This document shows positions 1 to 8,701 of a DNA stretch of 64,000 nucleotides, piece by piece; position 1 is the first letter of the stretch; each line of letters opens with the position of its first letter. The notes below the pieces were generated by a model, which did not search any database, was not told where the DNA came from, and saw nothing but the letters and a program-made list of their open reading frames with translations. The stretch comes from Flavobacterium sp. MDT1-60 (lineage in GTDB: Bacteria; Bacteroidota; Bacteroidia; Flavobacteriales; Flavobacteriaceae): NCBI RefSeq assembly GCF_014844035.1, contig NZ_CP062159.1, forward strand, positions 4,154,001-4,218,000, read 5' to 3'. Made by a program: the position numbers and the translations under genes.

Positions 1-272
1 TTTTCATTTGAACCATTAACTATACAATGTGGTATATTCGCCGGAATGTGAAAACTCTCTCCTACTTTCACATTCTGGACAAGTTTGGGAGTGTAAACAA
101 TGGCTTCTCCATCTAAAACATATAGTGTTTCTGAATACTTTGTATGTACATGAAGTGGCGATTGTGCTCCTGGTGGAAACATGCCTTCCACCAGATCAAA
201 ATCAGAATTATTAATTTCTACATCAGAAAGAATGTGTACCTTCGTGCCAAATAACCAAAAATGATTGTTCAT
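1..272 (-). CDS. Cupin-domain protein (3' end beyond window)
   Basis: The frame opens with ATG at 272 and runs off the left edge, so only about 90 N-terminal residues are visible. It shows both cupin motifs: residues 35-56 fit G-x5-HxH-x3/4-E-x6-G (GAQSPLHVH, then E and G), and residues about 72-87 contain PANIPHCIVN. The HxH and E would bind a metal in a small beta-barrel. The ligand or substrate cannot be told. It is divergent from the Crp/Fnr-type regulator at 404, which may control it (inference from position only). Confidence 0.8.
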   Translation of the reverse strand, partial: MNNHFWLFGTKVHILSDVEINNSDFDLVEGMFPPGAQSPLHVHTKYSETLYVLDGEAIVYTPKLVQNVKVGESFHIPANIPHCIVNGSNE

Positions 273-403
273 ATTTTATCTGTTTTTATTTATACAAATA
301 ACCGAAAGAGTATTACGGTTAAACTTAACAATTGGTAAGAAAAGCTGATAAAAAAAATAAAATTTTTCAAAATAAAGCCTACAATTACTGCAAAATCATC
401 CTT

Positions 404-976
404 ATGTCTGCCTCACATGTCGAGTATCTTCAGCAATTTAAAATATTGAGCGCAGAAGAAAAGCAAATTTTACAGGAAAGTTTCCATGCTGTGCACTACA
501 AGGCAGGAGAAGTACTGTGCCACCATGGGAAAGTCACTCAAAATTTATTTTTTATTGTTCAGGGTATATTAAAAATTACCGTTCCCAGCGACCAGGATCG
601 CGATCACTCTTATTTCTTTATGGAGGAAAATCAATTCATGAGTTTTCTATATAGCTTGTATGATAATATTCCTGCCGAGCAGGGCTTAGAAGCTGCAAGC
701 GACGTTATTGTTATGGAGATTAACCGAAAGAATTTATTTATTTTATTTGAAAAGCTTCCTTTTTTTAGATCGCTTCTAGACAAGATAGCACATTTAACTA
801 TGGTTGAAATGATCAATATCAAGAACAGCTATCTGGGTGTAAAATCAAGCGAAAGGTACTCGAAGCTGCTAACGCTGCAGCCTGGTTTGGTACTCCATGT
901 TCCCCTTATTGATATTGCATCTTATCTAGGGATTACTGCCCAATCTTTGAGTCGTATCAGACGGTCAATTCGTTGA
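404..976 (+). CDS. Crp/Fnr-family transcriptional regulator
   Basis: 190 residues. Residues 1-120 form a cyclic-nucleotide-binding-type beta-roll (for example HYKAGEVLCHHGKVTQNLFF and the following FIVQGILKI). The C-terminal end, LIDIASYLGITAQSLSRIRR, is the recognition part of a helix-turn-helix. The protein is short, as in the many Bacteroidota Crp-like regulators. A longer frame from a TTG at 332 exists, but the added 24 residues are lysine-rich and not family-like, so ATG 404 was chosen. It is divergent from the cupin gene. The effector is unknown. Confidence 0.85.
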   Translation: MSASHVEYLQQFKILSAEEKQILQESFHAVHYKAGEVLCHHGKVTQNLFFIVQGILKITVPSDQDRDHSYFFMEENQFMSFLYSLYDNIPAEQGLEAASDVIVMEINRKNLFILFEKLPFFRSLLDKIAHLTMVEMINIKNSYLGVKSSERYSKLLTLQPGLVLHVPLIDIASYLGITAQSLSRIRRSIR

Positions 977-1161
977 ACCAACAGCAGTAATAAGTAGATA
1001 AATATTCATATTATAATAAACTCTCAGGAACTTAAAATAAGGATAGAATACATTTCTTTAACTTCTAATTAACGTAATACATTTCATTTTATGATATACT
1101 AACAAAGGAGGAAGCAAGGTTAAGTGACTAAAATATTCTAAAAAAATGATAGATTTATAAA

Positions 1162-1341
1162 TTAAAGATCCTTTATGGAGTTTGAACGATAACTCGAAGC
1201 ATAAGCGGTCAAGGCAACTGCTTCGATAATCTTCCTTATTTCCCTGTTGCGCGACCTCTTTTTGTTTCCATCCACTAATAATACATTTTGTATAATGGAA
1301 GCTTCGATACTTTTTTGAGAACTTCTAAAATAAATAAAAGC
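1162..1341 (-). pseudogene. Open frame without start, possible gene remnant
   Basis: The 441-bp gap between 976 and 1418 holds no complete gene. On the minus strand a 59-codon frame is open and protein-like: a basic run GNKKRSRNREIRKI followed by IEAVALTAYASSYRS. It has no ATG and is closed upstream by TAA. I do not recognise the family. The composition (basic patch plus amphipathic helix) could be the tail of a DNA-binding protein. It may be chance. Confidence 0.25.
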
Positions 1342-1417
1342 TTAATTTCATTTTAAAATGGTTCACTTCTAAATTATTAAAGCTTCAGATTTCTCCAAAG
1401 CTTTTTTTCTACAATGT

Positions 1418-2341
1418 CTAAGACTCATAAAACACCGCTAAGTTGTTTTGTCTTTTTACAACTTTTGGGTTAGTAAAAGGTTCATAGGTAAAAATGTCCA
1501 TTCCATCTTGTTTAATTACTATTTTGAAAGGCTGGTTCATTTTCTGTGTTAAATGATAAATAGTCAGCATTTCGGCGAGGTCTTCAGACCATGAAGCCAT
1601 ACTATACAAAGAACAGAATGGTGTTTCCTGAAGTGCTTTGTAAACATCTGGTGCAGATGAAATTGGCAAAACCTCACCACTTCTAAAACGTGTAGTTTCC
1701 AGCAATGAATTAGTTGCATCTCCCAAAGGTTCTGTTGGTTTATGCCAAATACCAACTGTAAAAGGAGTTTGAGCTGGCCAAACCTGCTTTGTGTCATCCA
1801 TTGGAGGGGTAGTATTTAAAACCATGTCTACAACATGAGTTGCTTCATGAAGTAAAACATATACAATGGCATCCATCTCACCAGCCTCAATAACAACCTG
1901 ATAATTATTGTTTTCAGCTTTACTATAACAGGTATTTTCTTTCCAGGTAGCCCATTTTGAAATTGTTTCGTTTAAAATTTCAGCACGAAAAGTTATATTA
2001 AAGGTTTTTGCAGGACCTGGATTTACAATCAAAGATGTAAGTGCTGTATTTGGCATATTATCCATAAAACTGATGCTGTGCAAATGGTCTTTTAAAACTT
2101 TTTGATGCAAGGGTGGCAATATAGAGATTGCCTTGTTGATTTTCTCCTTTTCAGTTTTTGTCAGTTCATGATTAACTGGCTTCATTCCAGCATCTCTAAA
2201 TTTCTTAAAAATATTTTCTGGAGCGGTTTGTGTTCTCTCGCTCAGCAGTATGGTTTGCAAACTTTCAGCACGCTGCGCCTGAAGCATTATTGTAACTAAA
2301 AAAAAACAAAGTCCTGTGTACGCAAATTTTTTATTTATCAT
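1418..2341 (-). CDS. Putative secreted zinc metalloprotease-like protein
   Basis: 307 residues. The N-terminus (KKFAYTGLCFFLVTIMLQAQ) is a Sec signal peptide ending AQ, as is common in Flavobacterium, so the product should be periplasmic or exported. Residues 165-169 read HEATH in the context VLLHEATHVVD, a zincin HExxH helix. A downstream acidic helix, WSEDLAEMLTIYH (about 251-263), could give the third ligand. I cannot assign a peptidase family and no substrate is evident. The gene is monocistronic, and a weak hairpin with AAAGCTT arms (about 1382-1410) lies just past its stop. Confidence 0.65.
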   Translation of the reverse strand: MINKKFAYTGLCFFLVTIMLQAQRAESLQTILLSERTQTAPENIFKKFRDAGMKPVNHELTKTEKEKINKAISILPPLHQKVLKDHLHSISFMDNMPNTALTSLIVNPGPAKTFNITFRAEILNETISKWATWKENTCYSKAENNNYQVVIEAGEMDAIVYVLLHEATHVVDMVLNTTPPMDDTKQVWPAQTPFTVGIWHKPTEPLGDATNSLLETTRFRSGEVLPISSAPDVYKALQETPFCSLYSMASWSEDLAEMLTIYHLTQKMNQPFKIVIKQDGMDIFTYEPFTNPKVVKRQNNLAVFYES

Positions 2342-2521
2342 TTTTTATTCTATTTATTGCAATTTTACTAATGCCTATACTTTTAAGTAATTCTGTTCAT
2401 GAGAACATAAAAACAAGAAACGTAATAGTTTGAAAACTAGATTAGAATTGGCTGTTTCATTTTATTAATCATCTTTACAATTTTAGTTAGTACTCACTAC
2501 AAACTACTACTTTGGTAAATC

Positions 2522-2553
2522 ATAAAAGCCTTTGGAAAACTAAAGGCTTTTAT
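2522..2553 (-). terminator. Hairpin terminator of the VOC gene
   Basis: Perfect 12-bp arms ATAAAAGCCTTT and AAAGGCTTTTAT around an 8-base loop, 14 bp after the stop of the minus-strand VOC gene. The U tract is short. Confidence 0.6.
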
Positions 2554-2566
2554 AGCAAATCTCAAC

Positions 2567-3151
2567 TTATTTTTTAACAATTTCTGAAAGTTCAATCATA
2601 TTTCCCCATGGATCCTGAAAGAACGCAAGTTTGCGGCTGATAGCAGGTAAATAAAAGATATCTCCTACAATGGTTACACCTCGCTTTTTCAATTCTGCTA
2701 CAGTTTTGTCAACACTTGTTACATCCATACAGATATGGTGAAACCCTGCTTTCTCTAGGCTTTTTCCTAAATCATTGTACACGATTGGTTCACTTAATTT
2801 ACCTCCTGCTAGAATTTCAATCCAAAAATCATTGCTATTGGCTGGTGCTAAATAAGCCAGTTTTTCATCGGCGTAAGGCCATTCGTGTATAATACGGAAG
2901 TCTAATTTTTCAGTATACCATTTAATGGCAGCGTCGTAATCAGGTACTCTGATACCTACGTGGTTCCCGTTCAATTCAGCCAAAGGGCTTTTCGGGTTTA
3001 AGGCAGGCATTTTAAATCCTGTGTCATGTTTGTGTTGTGCATTTGATACTAAAGCAATTAAAAGACTTAATGCTATTACTGTGTTTTTGATAAAGTTTTT
3101 ACTCACTAAGAATAAATTGTTTTTTGGGTGTTCGTGAATCTTCGATTTCAT
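2567..3151 (-). CDS. Exported VOC (glyoxalase/bleomycin-resistance fold) protein
   Basis: 194 residues. Residues about 1-38 are a basic leader plus signal peptide (TVIALSLLIALVSNAQ). Residues about 60-192 are a single VOC module: HVGIRVPDYDAAIKWY opens the first beta-alpha-beta-beta-beta unit, HHICMDV the second, and NMIELSEI ends it. The H, H and E at these places are the usual metal ligands. The substrate is unknown. The first 22 residues closely resemble those of the unrelated NTF2-like protein at 5430-5951. It sits alone behind its own copy of the 21-bp direct-repeat operator at 3196-3261. Confidence 0.85.
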   Translation of the reverse strand: MKSKIHEHPKNNLFLVSKNFIKNTVIALSLLIALVSNAQHKHDTGFKMPALNPKSPLAELNGNHVGIRVPDYDAAIKWYTEKLDFRIIHEWPYADEKLAYLAPANSNDFWIEILAGGKLSEPIVYNDLGKSLEKAGFHHICMDVTSVDKTVAELKKRGVTIVGDIFYLPAISRKLAFFQDPWGNMIELSEIVKK

Positions 3152-3195
3152 GATTTCTAATTTTAAAATTAATAATTGTTTGTTATTTGATACTC

Positions 3196-3261
3196 CAAAA
3201 TTCCGAATAAAACCTTAGGTAGATTATACCGATTGCAAAGGGTTTATTATGAATTTCAAAG
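3196..3261 (-). promoter_or_regulatory. AraC-type operator-promoter (family 1) of the VOC gene
   Basis: Half-sites at 3228-3240 (ACCGATTGCAAAG) and 3249-3261 (ATGAATTTCAAAG) start 21 bp apart. A -7-like element GAATTTTG (minus reading, 3196-3203) lies 25 bp from the near half-site. This is the same geometry as the sites at 7546, 10353, 14366 and 17620. The first half-site is the most degenerate of the set. Confidence 0.6.
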
Positions 3262-3370
3262 ATGAATTATAAGTGGTTTATAAGGAAAGATTATGACAAT
3301 GCTACAAGACTTACCAGATCAAGACAGACTTATTATTGAATTTCGCCAAAACCGCGTTTTGAAAAGTTGA

Positions 3371-4297
3371 TTATTCTTTTTCATTTTTTGCTAATGCTTT
3401 CACCAATGCATCTGCTATAGCATGATCGGATGCAGGATTTTGGCCGGTTATCAGTTCTCTGTCTTGTATAATAAAAGATTTCCAGTTTTCTCCGTGTACT
3501 GTTTTTCCTCCTGCAAATTTTAAGGCGTCTGCCACATAGAATGGTAATTTTGCCTTACTGTCTTTAAGCGCATTATCCTCTTCCGAATTCGAAAATATTG
3601 CCATTTCATAGCCGGAATAAATCCAGTCTTTACCGAATTTTGAAATGGCAGATTTGTCATTTTCGACAAGCGCTTTACGGTAATTTACGGGGTCAGCAAG
3701 TGCTGCAGTCAGCGCAACTGGTCCGTGACATAAAAATGCCGTGGTAATGTTCTGCTCATGAACGTAGCGAAGGATTTTTCCAAAATCAGTACTTTGCATA
3801 AGATCAGTCATTGGTGCGCGGCCACCCGGTACAAACAAAGCACTGTATTTATTAAGATCTGAATTGGCCACTTCTGACAGCTTTTTAGGTTTGCTGAAAG
3901 CAGGATAAGTCTTTACAAAATCGAGTGCTTTTTTATAGGCGGTCTGATCGTTGCTGAAATAAACCGCATCGTTTGAGTTTTTGTCCATTGTTGGAACCAC
4001 TCCATCCTGGGTAGCGAGTTCAAGAGTGTAACCTGCAGCTACCAATGCCTGTGCTGGAACTGCCAATTCATCTAAAAAGTAGCCTGTATGAATGGTTGAA
4101 TTGTCATTCATTCTCAATATGTTTTGTGCTGAAAGTACAATCAATACGTACTTTTCATTTTCTGTTTTTTTTGTATTTTCCATAGTGTCTGTCTGATTAG
4201 AATTAGTTGAAGTTTCTGAATTTTTACAGCCCCATAAGAGAGATGCTGCCATTACTAATAGAGGTAGTTTCAAGTGCTTTGATCTAAATATCTTCAT
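3371..4297 (-). CDS. DJ-1/PfpI-family lipoprotein
   Basis: 308 residues. A lipoprotein signal with lipobox LLWGC (Cys24) predicts membrane anchoring, followed by a low-complexity linker (NSETSTNSNQTDT). From residue 50 on it is a class I glutamine-amidotransferase-like DJ-1/PfpI domain: acidic residue in TGYFLDEL, then nucleophile Cys190 with His191 in TTAFLCHGPVALT. Family members include Hsp31-type glyoxalase/chaperones, but the activity here is not determinable. It is the last gene of the minus-strand run starting with the ABM gene. Its 5' leader resembles that of the bestrophin gene (ATGATTATAATTTTTTA on the plus strand at both starts). Confidence 0.85.
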   Translation of the reverse strand: MKIFRSKHLKLPLLVMAASLLWGCKNSETSTNSNQTDTMENTKKTENEKYVLIVLSAQNILRMNDNSTIHTGYFLDELAVPAQALVAAGYTLELATQDGVVPTMDKNSNDAVYFSNDQTAYKKALDFVKTYPAFSKPKKLSEVANSDLNKYSALFVPGGRAPMTDLMQSTDFGKILRYVHEQNITTAFLCHGPVALTAALADPVNYRKALVENDKSAISKFGKDWIYSGYEMAIFSNSEEDNALKDSKAKLPFYVADALKFAGGKTVHGENWKSFIIQDRELITGQNPASDHAIADALVKALAKNEKE

Positions 4298-4391
4298 GAT
4301 TATAATTTTTTAATGGTTATTAGAATTGTATATAGTGTCTTTACGAAAAGAATTTGATACGCGAACGATTTTTTTAATTTGATGCCGGCGG

Positions 4392-5393
4392 TTACATCAA
4401 AATATTATTTATCGGTTGTAATGGAAGAGGCACATCGGTTTCACCGATCATTTCACGTAAATCAATTTCTATAGTCCGGCTGATTGCGGTTATCGGAATA
4501 TCGTTTGCCCCTCCTTCGAATGGATTCTCAGTACTTTCACCTACACCTTCCAAGATCAGGAATATCCAGCCTATAATCATGCTGAATGGTATCGTAAGCC
4601 ATATACCATAAACCCCGAGGTTGTCGAATTCCTTGAGGATTCCGAATGGCGTCATTATAATAAAAAGGTGAATAAAAAAAAGGCTTATACTGGCAAATTG
4701 CCTTGGGTACGGAAAGTTTTTGATACGCTCGTTACGCCCCTGCTGATCATAAAATTCTTTTAACACAGCAACCATTTCGACGTATTTCAACGTCTCGATT
4801 TCGTTTTCGGAATTCAGCTGGCTAAGGTGCTCCGACTGCAGGCCTATTATCTGTGCAGCAGGATTGGCAGCATCAATGATTTTAGCGAGCTCATTTTTAG
4901 ACAAAAGGGGTTTTATAATATCAACTAAATCTTCATCCCATTCTGACACCCGATACTTTTTTGCATATTCCCTGTATCTTGACTGAACACGGACATTTTC
5001 CCATTTTCTTGGCTGGCGTAACTGAAACCGCAATGCCGTCAGCCATGCAATATGTCTGTAGATGAGGATTCTCCTCAGGTTCTGCAGATCGGGATTCTTT
5101 TTGTCGATAAAATCCTTTGCCATAATACCCCAGGAACGGCTGCTGTTAACAATTGCCCCATAGATTTGTCTGGCTTCCCACGAACGTGCATAAGTGGCAT
5201 TATTCCTGAAGCCTGCAATAAATACTGCTGCAGTTCCTATCAATGTTACGGGTGCCCAAGGAATGTACATCCATTGTAATCCACATAATTTATAGAGTAA
5301 AACCGGTACAGCCGATACTATAAATAAATAGTATATACCGCGTCGTGACCATATCAAAAATTCTGATAACGAATAACGTCTTCCTGCGTGCAT
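4392..5393 (-). CDS. Bestrophin-family anion channel
   Basis: 333 residues with four hydrophobic segments (about 18-38, 42-62, 228-250, 262-285). The family hallmark is clear near residues 55-90: AGFRNNATYARSWEARQIYG, then a conserved SRSWG. Bacterial bestrophins (formerly UPF0187) form pentameric inner-membrane anion channels. Length is normal. It lies 36 bp downstream of the NTF2-like gene and 94 bp upstream of the DJ-1 gene, in a probable five-gene operon driven from 7546-7611. Its role with redox enzymes is unexplained. Confidence 0.9.
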   Translation of the reverse strand: MHAGRRYSLSEFLIWSRRGIYYLFIVSAVPVLLYKLCGLQWMYIPWAPVTLIGTAAVFIAGFRNNATYARSWEARQIYGAIVNSSRSWGIMAKDFIDKKNPDLQNLRRILIYRHIAWLTALRFQLRQPRKWENVRVQSRYREYAKKYRVSEWDEDLVDIIKPLLSKNELAKIIDAANPAAQIIGLQSEHLSQLNSENEIETLKYVEMVAVLKEFYDQQGRNERIKNFPYPRQFASISLFFIHLFIIMTPFGILKEFDNLGVYGIWLTIPFSMIIGWIFLILEGVGESTENPFEGGANDIPITAISRTIEIDLREMIGETDVPLPLQPINNILM

Positions 5394-5429
5394 GATTATA
5401 ATTTTTTAGTGGTTGAATAGTTGATCTAA

Positions 5430-5951
5430 TTAGTTTCCTGCAGGAATCCTTTTCATTATGTCCGCAAATTGAATTCCATCCAGAAATGCTTCAACACGAA
5501 TAATTTTACCTTTTTCCATCTGCATAAACCAAGCATAAGACATATTGTAAGGCTGTCCATCTTTGGCAGTTGCTGTACCATCTATCAGTGCAATCACAAT
5601 ATCTTTCTCTGCATATAGTGCCCTCAGTGAAGGGACAATTTTTTTGGAAAGACGCTCATTAAGCGGATTGATGACTTCTTCCAAAAATTGTTGTTTGTCG
5701 TTATAGGTTTTGGAAAGTGGGGCACTTCCATTAATTGTCCAGACCATATCATCGGTAAGCAGGTCAAAGAAACTTCCTTCTCCTTTTGCCCAACGCTCAA
5801 AGCCGGCTTTAATGATCTTTTTGTTTTCAGCCTGCGTTTGTGCAGAGATGTTAAAACCCAGCAGGGCAATAAAAGCACATAATGTCATTTTTAAAGTTTT
5901 ACTCACACTGGAGAAATTGTTTTTTTTGTGTTTGTGAATCTGCGATTTCAT
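5430..5951 (-). CDS. Exported SnoaL/NTF2-like protein
   Basis: 173 residues. Basic leader and signal peptide (MTLCAFIALLGFNISAQ), then an NTF2/SnoaL-like cone-shaped domain from about residue 45: AGFERWAKGEGSFFDLL, DDMVWTINGSAP and AWFMQMEKGKIIRVEAFLD are typical ketosteroid-isomerase-like segments. No catalytic activity can be assigned. The first 22 residues match the leader of the VOC gene at 2567-3151 (MKSxIHxHxKNNxxxVSK). It follows the SDR gene by 21 bp. Confidence 0.8.
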   Translation of the reverse strand: MKSQIHKHKKNNFSSVSKTLKMTLCAFIALLGFNISAQTQAENKKIIKAGFERWAKGEGSFFDLLTDDMVWTINGSAPLSKTYNDKQQFLEEVINPLNERLSKKIVPSLRALYAEKDIVIALIDGTATAKDGQPYNMSYAWFMQMEKGKIIRVEAFLDGIQFADIMKRIPAGN

Positions 5952-5972
5952 GATGTTTTTATTTTTAGTTGA

Positions 5973-6812
5973 TTAATTAAGTGTGAAGCCCGATGCAAGG
6001 GTCATGTATTTAAATTGTTCTATTTCGGCCTGCATTTCGCTTATTTTTTTTGTTACCCGAGTGTATGCATCCTGTCCTAGCAGGAGGCGTAATGGCGGAT
6101 TTTTCATCTCGCTTATTTCAGCGATAATTCGTGCTGCTCTTTCTGGATCTCCCGGTTGATTACCATTGTTGTTTTTAAGTGTGTTCCTAAATTTGCCCGC
6201 AGTGGCATCGTAGTCCGAAATGGTATTTTGCGATACGGCCAGCGAGCTATCTAAAAAATTGGTACGGAAGGCGCCAGGCTCAATAATAGTAACTTTGATT
6301 CCTAAGTCTTTTACCTCATGATAAAGTGCTTCTGAGAATCCTTCAACTGCATATTTAGCTGCATTGTATATTCCGAATCCTGGCGAACTTACTAATCCTG
6401 ATGCAGAAGAAAGGTTAATAATATGACCGTTGCCTGCTTTGCGCATAATTGGCAAAACATATCGGGTTACCCTTATGGTAGCTTCAACATTAATAGCAAG
6501 AACATTGGCAATTTCTTTTTCACTTGCTTCTTCAATAGCTCCCGCAAATCCGTAACCGGCATTATTGATGAGCATATCGATTGTACCATATTTTTTGTGA
6601 ACAGCTGTAATGGCTGTTTTGACAGCATTTTCATCTGTTAAATCAAGACTGATTACTTCCAGTTTTGGATTGCTGCGAACGCTTTGATCAAACTTGCCAG
6701 CATCTCTTGTAGTTACTATAACTGTCTGATCTCTTGATAATAGGTATCTCACTGCAGCAAAACCTATTCCTTGGGAAGCTCCTGTAATCAACCATACTTT
6801 TTTATTTTTCAT
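5973..6812 (-). CDS. SDR-family NAD(P)-dependent oxidoreductase
   Basis: 279 residues, a classical SDR. The cofactor motif TGASQGIG is at residues 10-17, NNAG at 83-86, the catalytic Ser in NLSSASG near 136, and YNAAK at 149-153. The arginine at about 37 (TTRDAGKF) suggests NADPH preference (inference). Substrate unknown. The C-terminal part resembles the SDR at 17716-18567 (both with EDY/DYDATxG and QPGDPE blocks). It is the second gene of the operon, 29 bp after the ABM gene. Confidence 0.9.
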   Translation of the reverse strand: MKNKKVWLITGASQGIGFAAVRYLLSRDQTVIVTTRDAGKFDQSVRSNPKLEVISLDLTDENAVKTAITAVHKKYGTIDMLINNAGYGFAGAIEEASEKEIANVLAINVEATIRVTRYVLPIMRKAGNGHIINLSSASGLVSSPGFGIYNAAKYAVEGFSEALYHEVKDLGIKVTIIEPGAFRTNFLDSSLAVSQNTISDYDATAGKFRNTLKNNNGNQPGDPERAARIIAEISEMKNPPLRLLLGQDAYTRVTKKISEMQAEIEQFKYMTLASGFTLN

Positions 6813-6841
6813 GACTTAAAATTTTATATTGTTTTTGATTC

Positions 6842-7489
6842 TTATTTGCTGATGTCTGTTACGAAAAGTACCGAGCCCAAAACGGTTCCATTTACTAATT
6901 TCCCTACATTATCGACTAATTCAGCAGTTGTCTCAAGTTTATTGTGTGCTTCAAGATTTTGCTGAGTTTCCCAACGTTCGTACAGCACAAATAGATTATC
7001 ATTTCCTTTTACGCTGTGAAAACTGAATTCAACGTTCCCTTGCTCCTGTCTAACAAGAGGCACAAATTTTTCAAAGAGCTCTATAATTTGCGGGCCATTT
7101 CCATGTTTTACTTCAAAAGGAACTATGAGCGTTGTTAAGGCTCTGTGTTCTTCTTTTTTTAGGGTTTCGTTAACAGGCCAAAGATCTGTGAGGTAGTTCA
7201 TTTCTATAGGTGCCATTAAATCTGCTTTTTGAAGATCAAAAGCACCTTGAGTGTAGGGCTGTTCAAAGTGGTTTTCTAGCGCAGTTTGGTTTTTCCATCG
7301 CTCAAATAGGTAGAAAACATTTGGTTTTGCTGTGGCATCGTAAAGTTCCATTTTGTAATTACCTTCTTCGCTCCAGGCGCCATGCACATCTGCCAATAGC
7401 GCCTGTTTTGCTTTCTCATTACTTTCCGTTTTTACAAAAAGCTTCACGAATAAAGTAACTGTATCTGTATTTTGATTTTTTGTATTCAT
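6842..7489 (-). CDS. Tandem antibiotic-biosynthesis-monooxygenase (ABM) domain protein
   Basis: 215 residues with two dimeric alpha-beta barrel repeats. The first (about 10-100) contains VTLFVKLFVK and FYLFERWKNQTALENHFEQP; the second (about 110-205) contains LTTLIVPFEVK and LFVLYERWETQQNLEAHN. The repeated ERW..Q..LE(N/A)H signature is typical of ABM/YgiN-type proteins, some of which oxidise quinones or polyphenols. A longer frame starts at 7588, but that lies upstream of the predicted -7 element at 7546-7553, so ATG 7489 is preferred. First gene of the ABM-SDR-NTF2-bestrophin-DJ-1 operon. Confidence 0.85.
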   Translation of the reverse strand: MNTKNQNTDTVTLFVKLFVKTESNEKAKQALLADVHGAWSEEGNYKMELYDATAKPNVFYLFERWKNQTALENHFEQPYTQGAFDLQKADLMAPIEMNYLTDLWPVNETLKKEEHRALTTLIVPFEVKHGNGPQIIELFEKFVPLVRQEQGNVEFSFHSVKGNDNLFVLYERWETQQNLEAHNKLETTAELVDNVGKLVNGTVLGSVLFVTDISK

Positions 7490-7545
7490 AATCTTTATAT
7501 CTAAATTGTTATCGGTAAGGATATCGTTTATCCTATTTGATGATA

Positions 7546-7611
7546 CAAAGTTCAGTATAAACCCAAGCTTGTTCTGTACGAATAACAAAGCCTATATTAT
7601 GAATATCAAAG
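7546..7611 (-). promoter_or_regulatory. AraC-type operator-promoter (family 1) of the ABM operon
   Basis: Direct half-sites ACGAATAACAAAG (7578-7590) and ATGAATATCAAAG (7599-7611) start exactly 21 bp apart. The minus-strand -7 element GAACTTTG is at 7546-7553, 25 bp from the near half-site. Predicted transcription start about 7540, about 50 nt before the ABM ATG. Confidence 0.75.
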
Positions 7612-7634
7612 ATTTTAAATAATTGAAGGTGTAA

Positions 7635-7664
7635 TAAAAAAGCCCTCGTAAATCGAGGGCTTTG
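7635..7664 (-). terminator. Terminator of AraC gene
   Basis: Perfect 8-bp arms AGCCCTCG (7641-7648) and CGAGGGCT (7654-7661), followed in the minus direction by TTTTTT. It separates the AraC gene from the operator of the ABM operon. Confidence 0.85.
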
Positions 7665-7687
7665 CATATATAATGGGATATGGATTT

Positions 7688-8623
7688 TTAGAAACTGCGT
7701 CTGAATTCGGCAGGTGTAAAACCAGTATTTTTCTTGAAGAACTGGCTGAAATTAGGCTGTTCTGCGAAACCAACACTAAAACTTATATCCTGAAGGCTCC
7801 AGTCTGTCTGTACCAGTAAGGCTTTGGCTTCATCAAGAATTCTGTTTCTAATATGTGTGCTTGCATTCTGACCTGTATGTTTTTTAAGAACTGCATTGAG
7901 ATAATTAGGATGCATCTGCAGGTCATAAGCAAATTCCTTTGCGGTTTTGATACGGATTGGCTGATCGTAGTTGATACCTGAAGTTTCCTTTTCTAATAAA
8001 TCGAAGAAATGGTGTATGTGTGAATAGTCTTCGGTAACTTCATCTGGTTTCGGAAATCGGGCTACCTTCATGCTTTCTACCATTAATAACTGAAGAAATG
8101 CCTGTAGGGAGTCTTCTCTAAAATCAACATTAGCTTTATCCAGCTCTTCTTCCTGCATCCGCTCAAAATACTGAGTAATTCGGGGAAGTTCTTCCTGACT
8201 TAAGCGAATTACACTTTTTGGTTTGTCTGTAAACAATGCGAATTTATCTATTATAGCTTTTAACTGTAAATGATGGTTGACAAACGATTTTTTGAAAAGT
8301 ACATAATAGCCTCCAGATTCTCCTTCTTGAGAAATATTTTTCCAAGAAATGATATCATTTGGATGAATAAATAGCAAAGTAGGTTCTTCGACATAGTAGG
8401 TATTAAGCCCCATCGTAAACACCCCCTGCCCTTTTGTAATTAATAATATTTTGTAAAATTCCCTGCGGTTTGGAGAAAGGTAATTACGGCACTCGTGCTG
8501 TTCACGGTTAAATACCCTTATGGTCCAATCTTCAAAAAACTCACGAAAAACAGGAATCATATCCGGCAAATCACGAAGGGTATTAATCTCTTTACTATCA
8601 AGTGTTTCTCTTACCATTCTCAT
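7688..8623 (-). CDS. AraC-family transcriptional regulator
   Basis: 311 residues. The N-terminal part (about 30-150) is a cupin-like sensor barrel (FYKILLITKGQGVFTMG, then LLFIHPNDIISW). Two helix-turn-helix motifs fill about 205-311, the second reading LQDISFSVGFAEQPNFSQFF with the family end KKNTGFTPAEFRRSF. AraC proteins of this type bind direct repeats as dimers. It lies between the family 1 promoters at 10353 and 7546, so it is a candidate regulator of one or both. It has its own downstream terminator and follows the SDR pair after a hairpin. Confidence 0.9.
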   Translation of the reverse strand: MRMVRETLDSKEINTLRDLPDMIPVFREFFEDWTIRVFNREQHECRNYLSPNRREFYKILLITKGQGVFTMGLNTYYVEEPTLLFIHPNDIISWKNISQEGESGGYYVLFKKSFVNHHLQLKAIIDKFALFTDKPKSVIRLSQEELPRITQYFERMQEEELDKANVDFREDSLQAFLQLLMVESMKVARFPKPDEVTEDYSHIHHFFDLLEKETSGINYDQPIRIKTAKEFAYDLQMHPNYLNAVLKKHTGQNASTHIRNRILDEAKALLVQTDWSLQDISFSVGFAEQPNFSQFFKKNTGFTPAEFRRSF

Positions 8624-8644
8624 AATTATTAGTCTTGTAAAATT

Positions 8645-8684
8645 AATAAAAAAAGCACTAACCTTTAAAAAATTAGTACTTTAA
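8645..8684 (-). terminator. Terminator between SDR 8702 and AraC 7688
   Basis: Arms AAAGCACTAA (8652-8661) and TTAGTACTTT (8673-8682) pair with one G-U; a T-rich run follows in the minus direction. Confidence 0.55.
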
Positions 8685-8701
8685 ATTCTGCCCTTTTGGG
8701 A

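Noticed and set aside
332-403. N-terminal extension of the Crp/Fnr gene from a TTG
   Set aside because: Lysine-rich, not family-like, and ATG 404 begins the known fold.
7490-7588. Longer start of the ABM gene
   Set aside because: It lies upstream of the predicted -7 element and operator edge, so it would not be on the mRNA.
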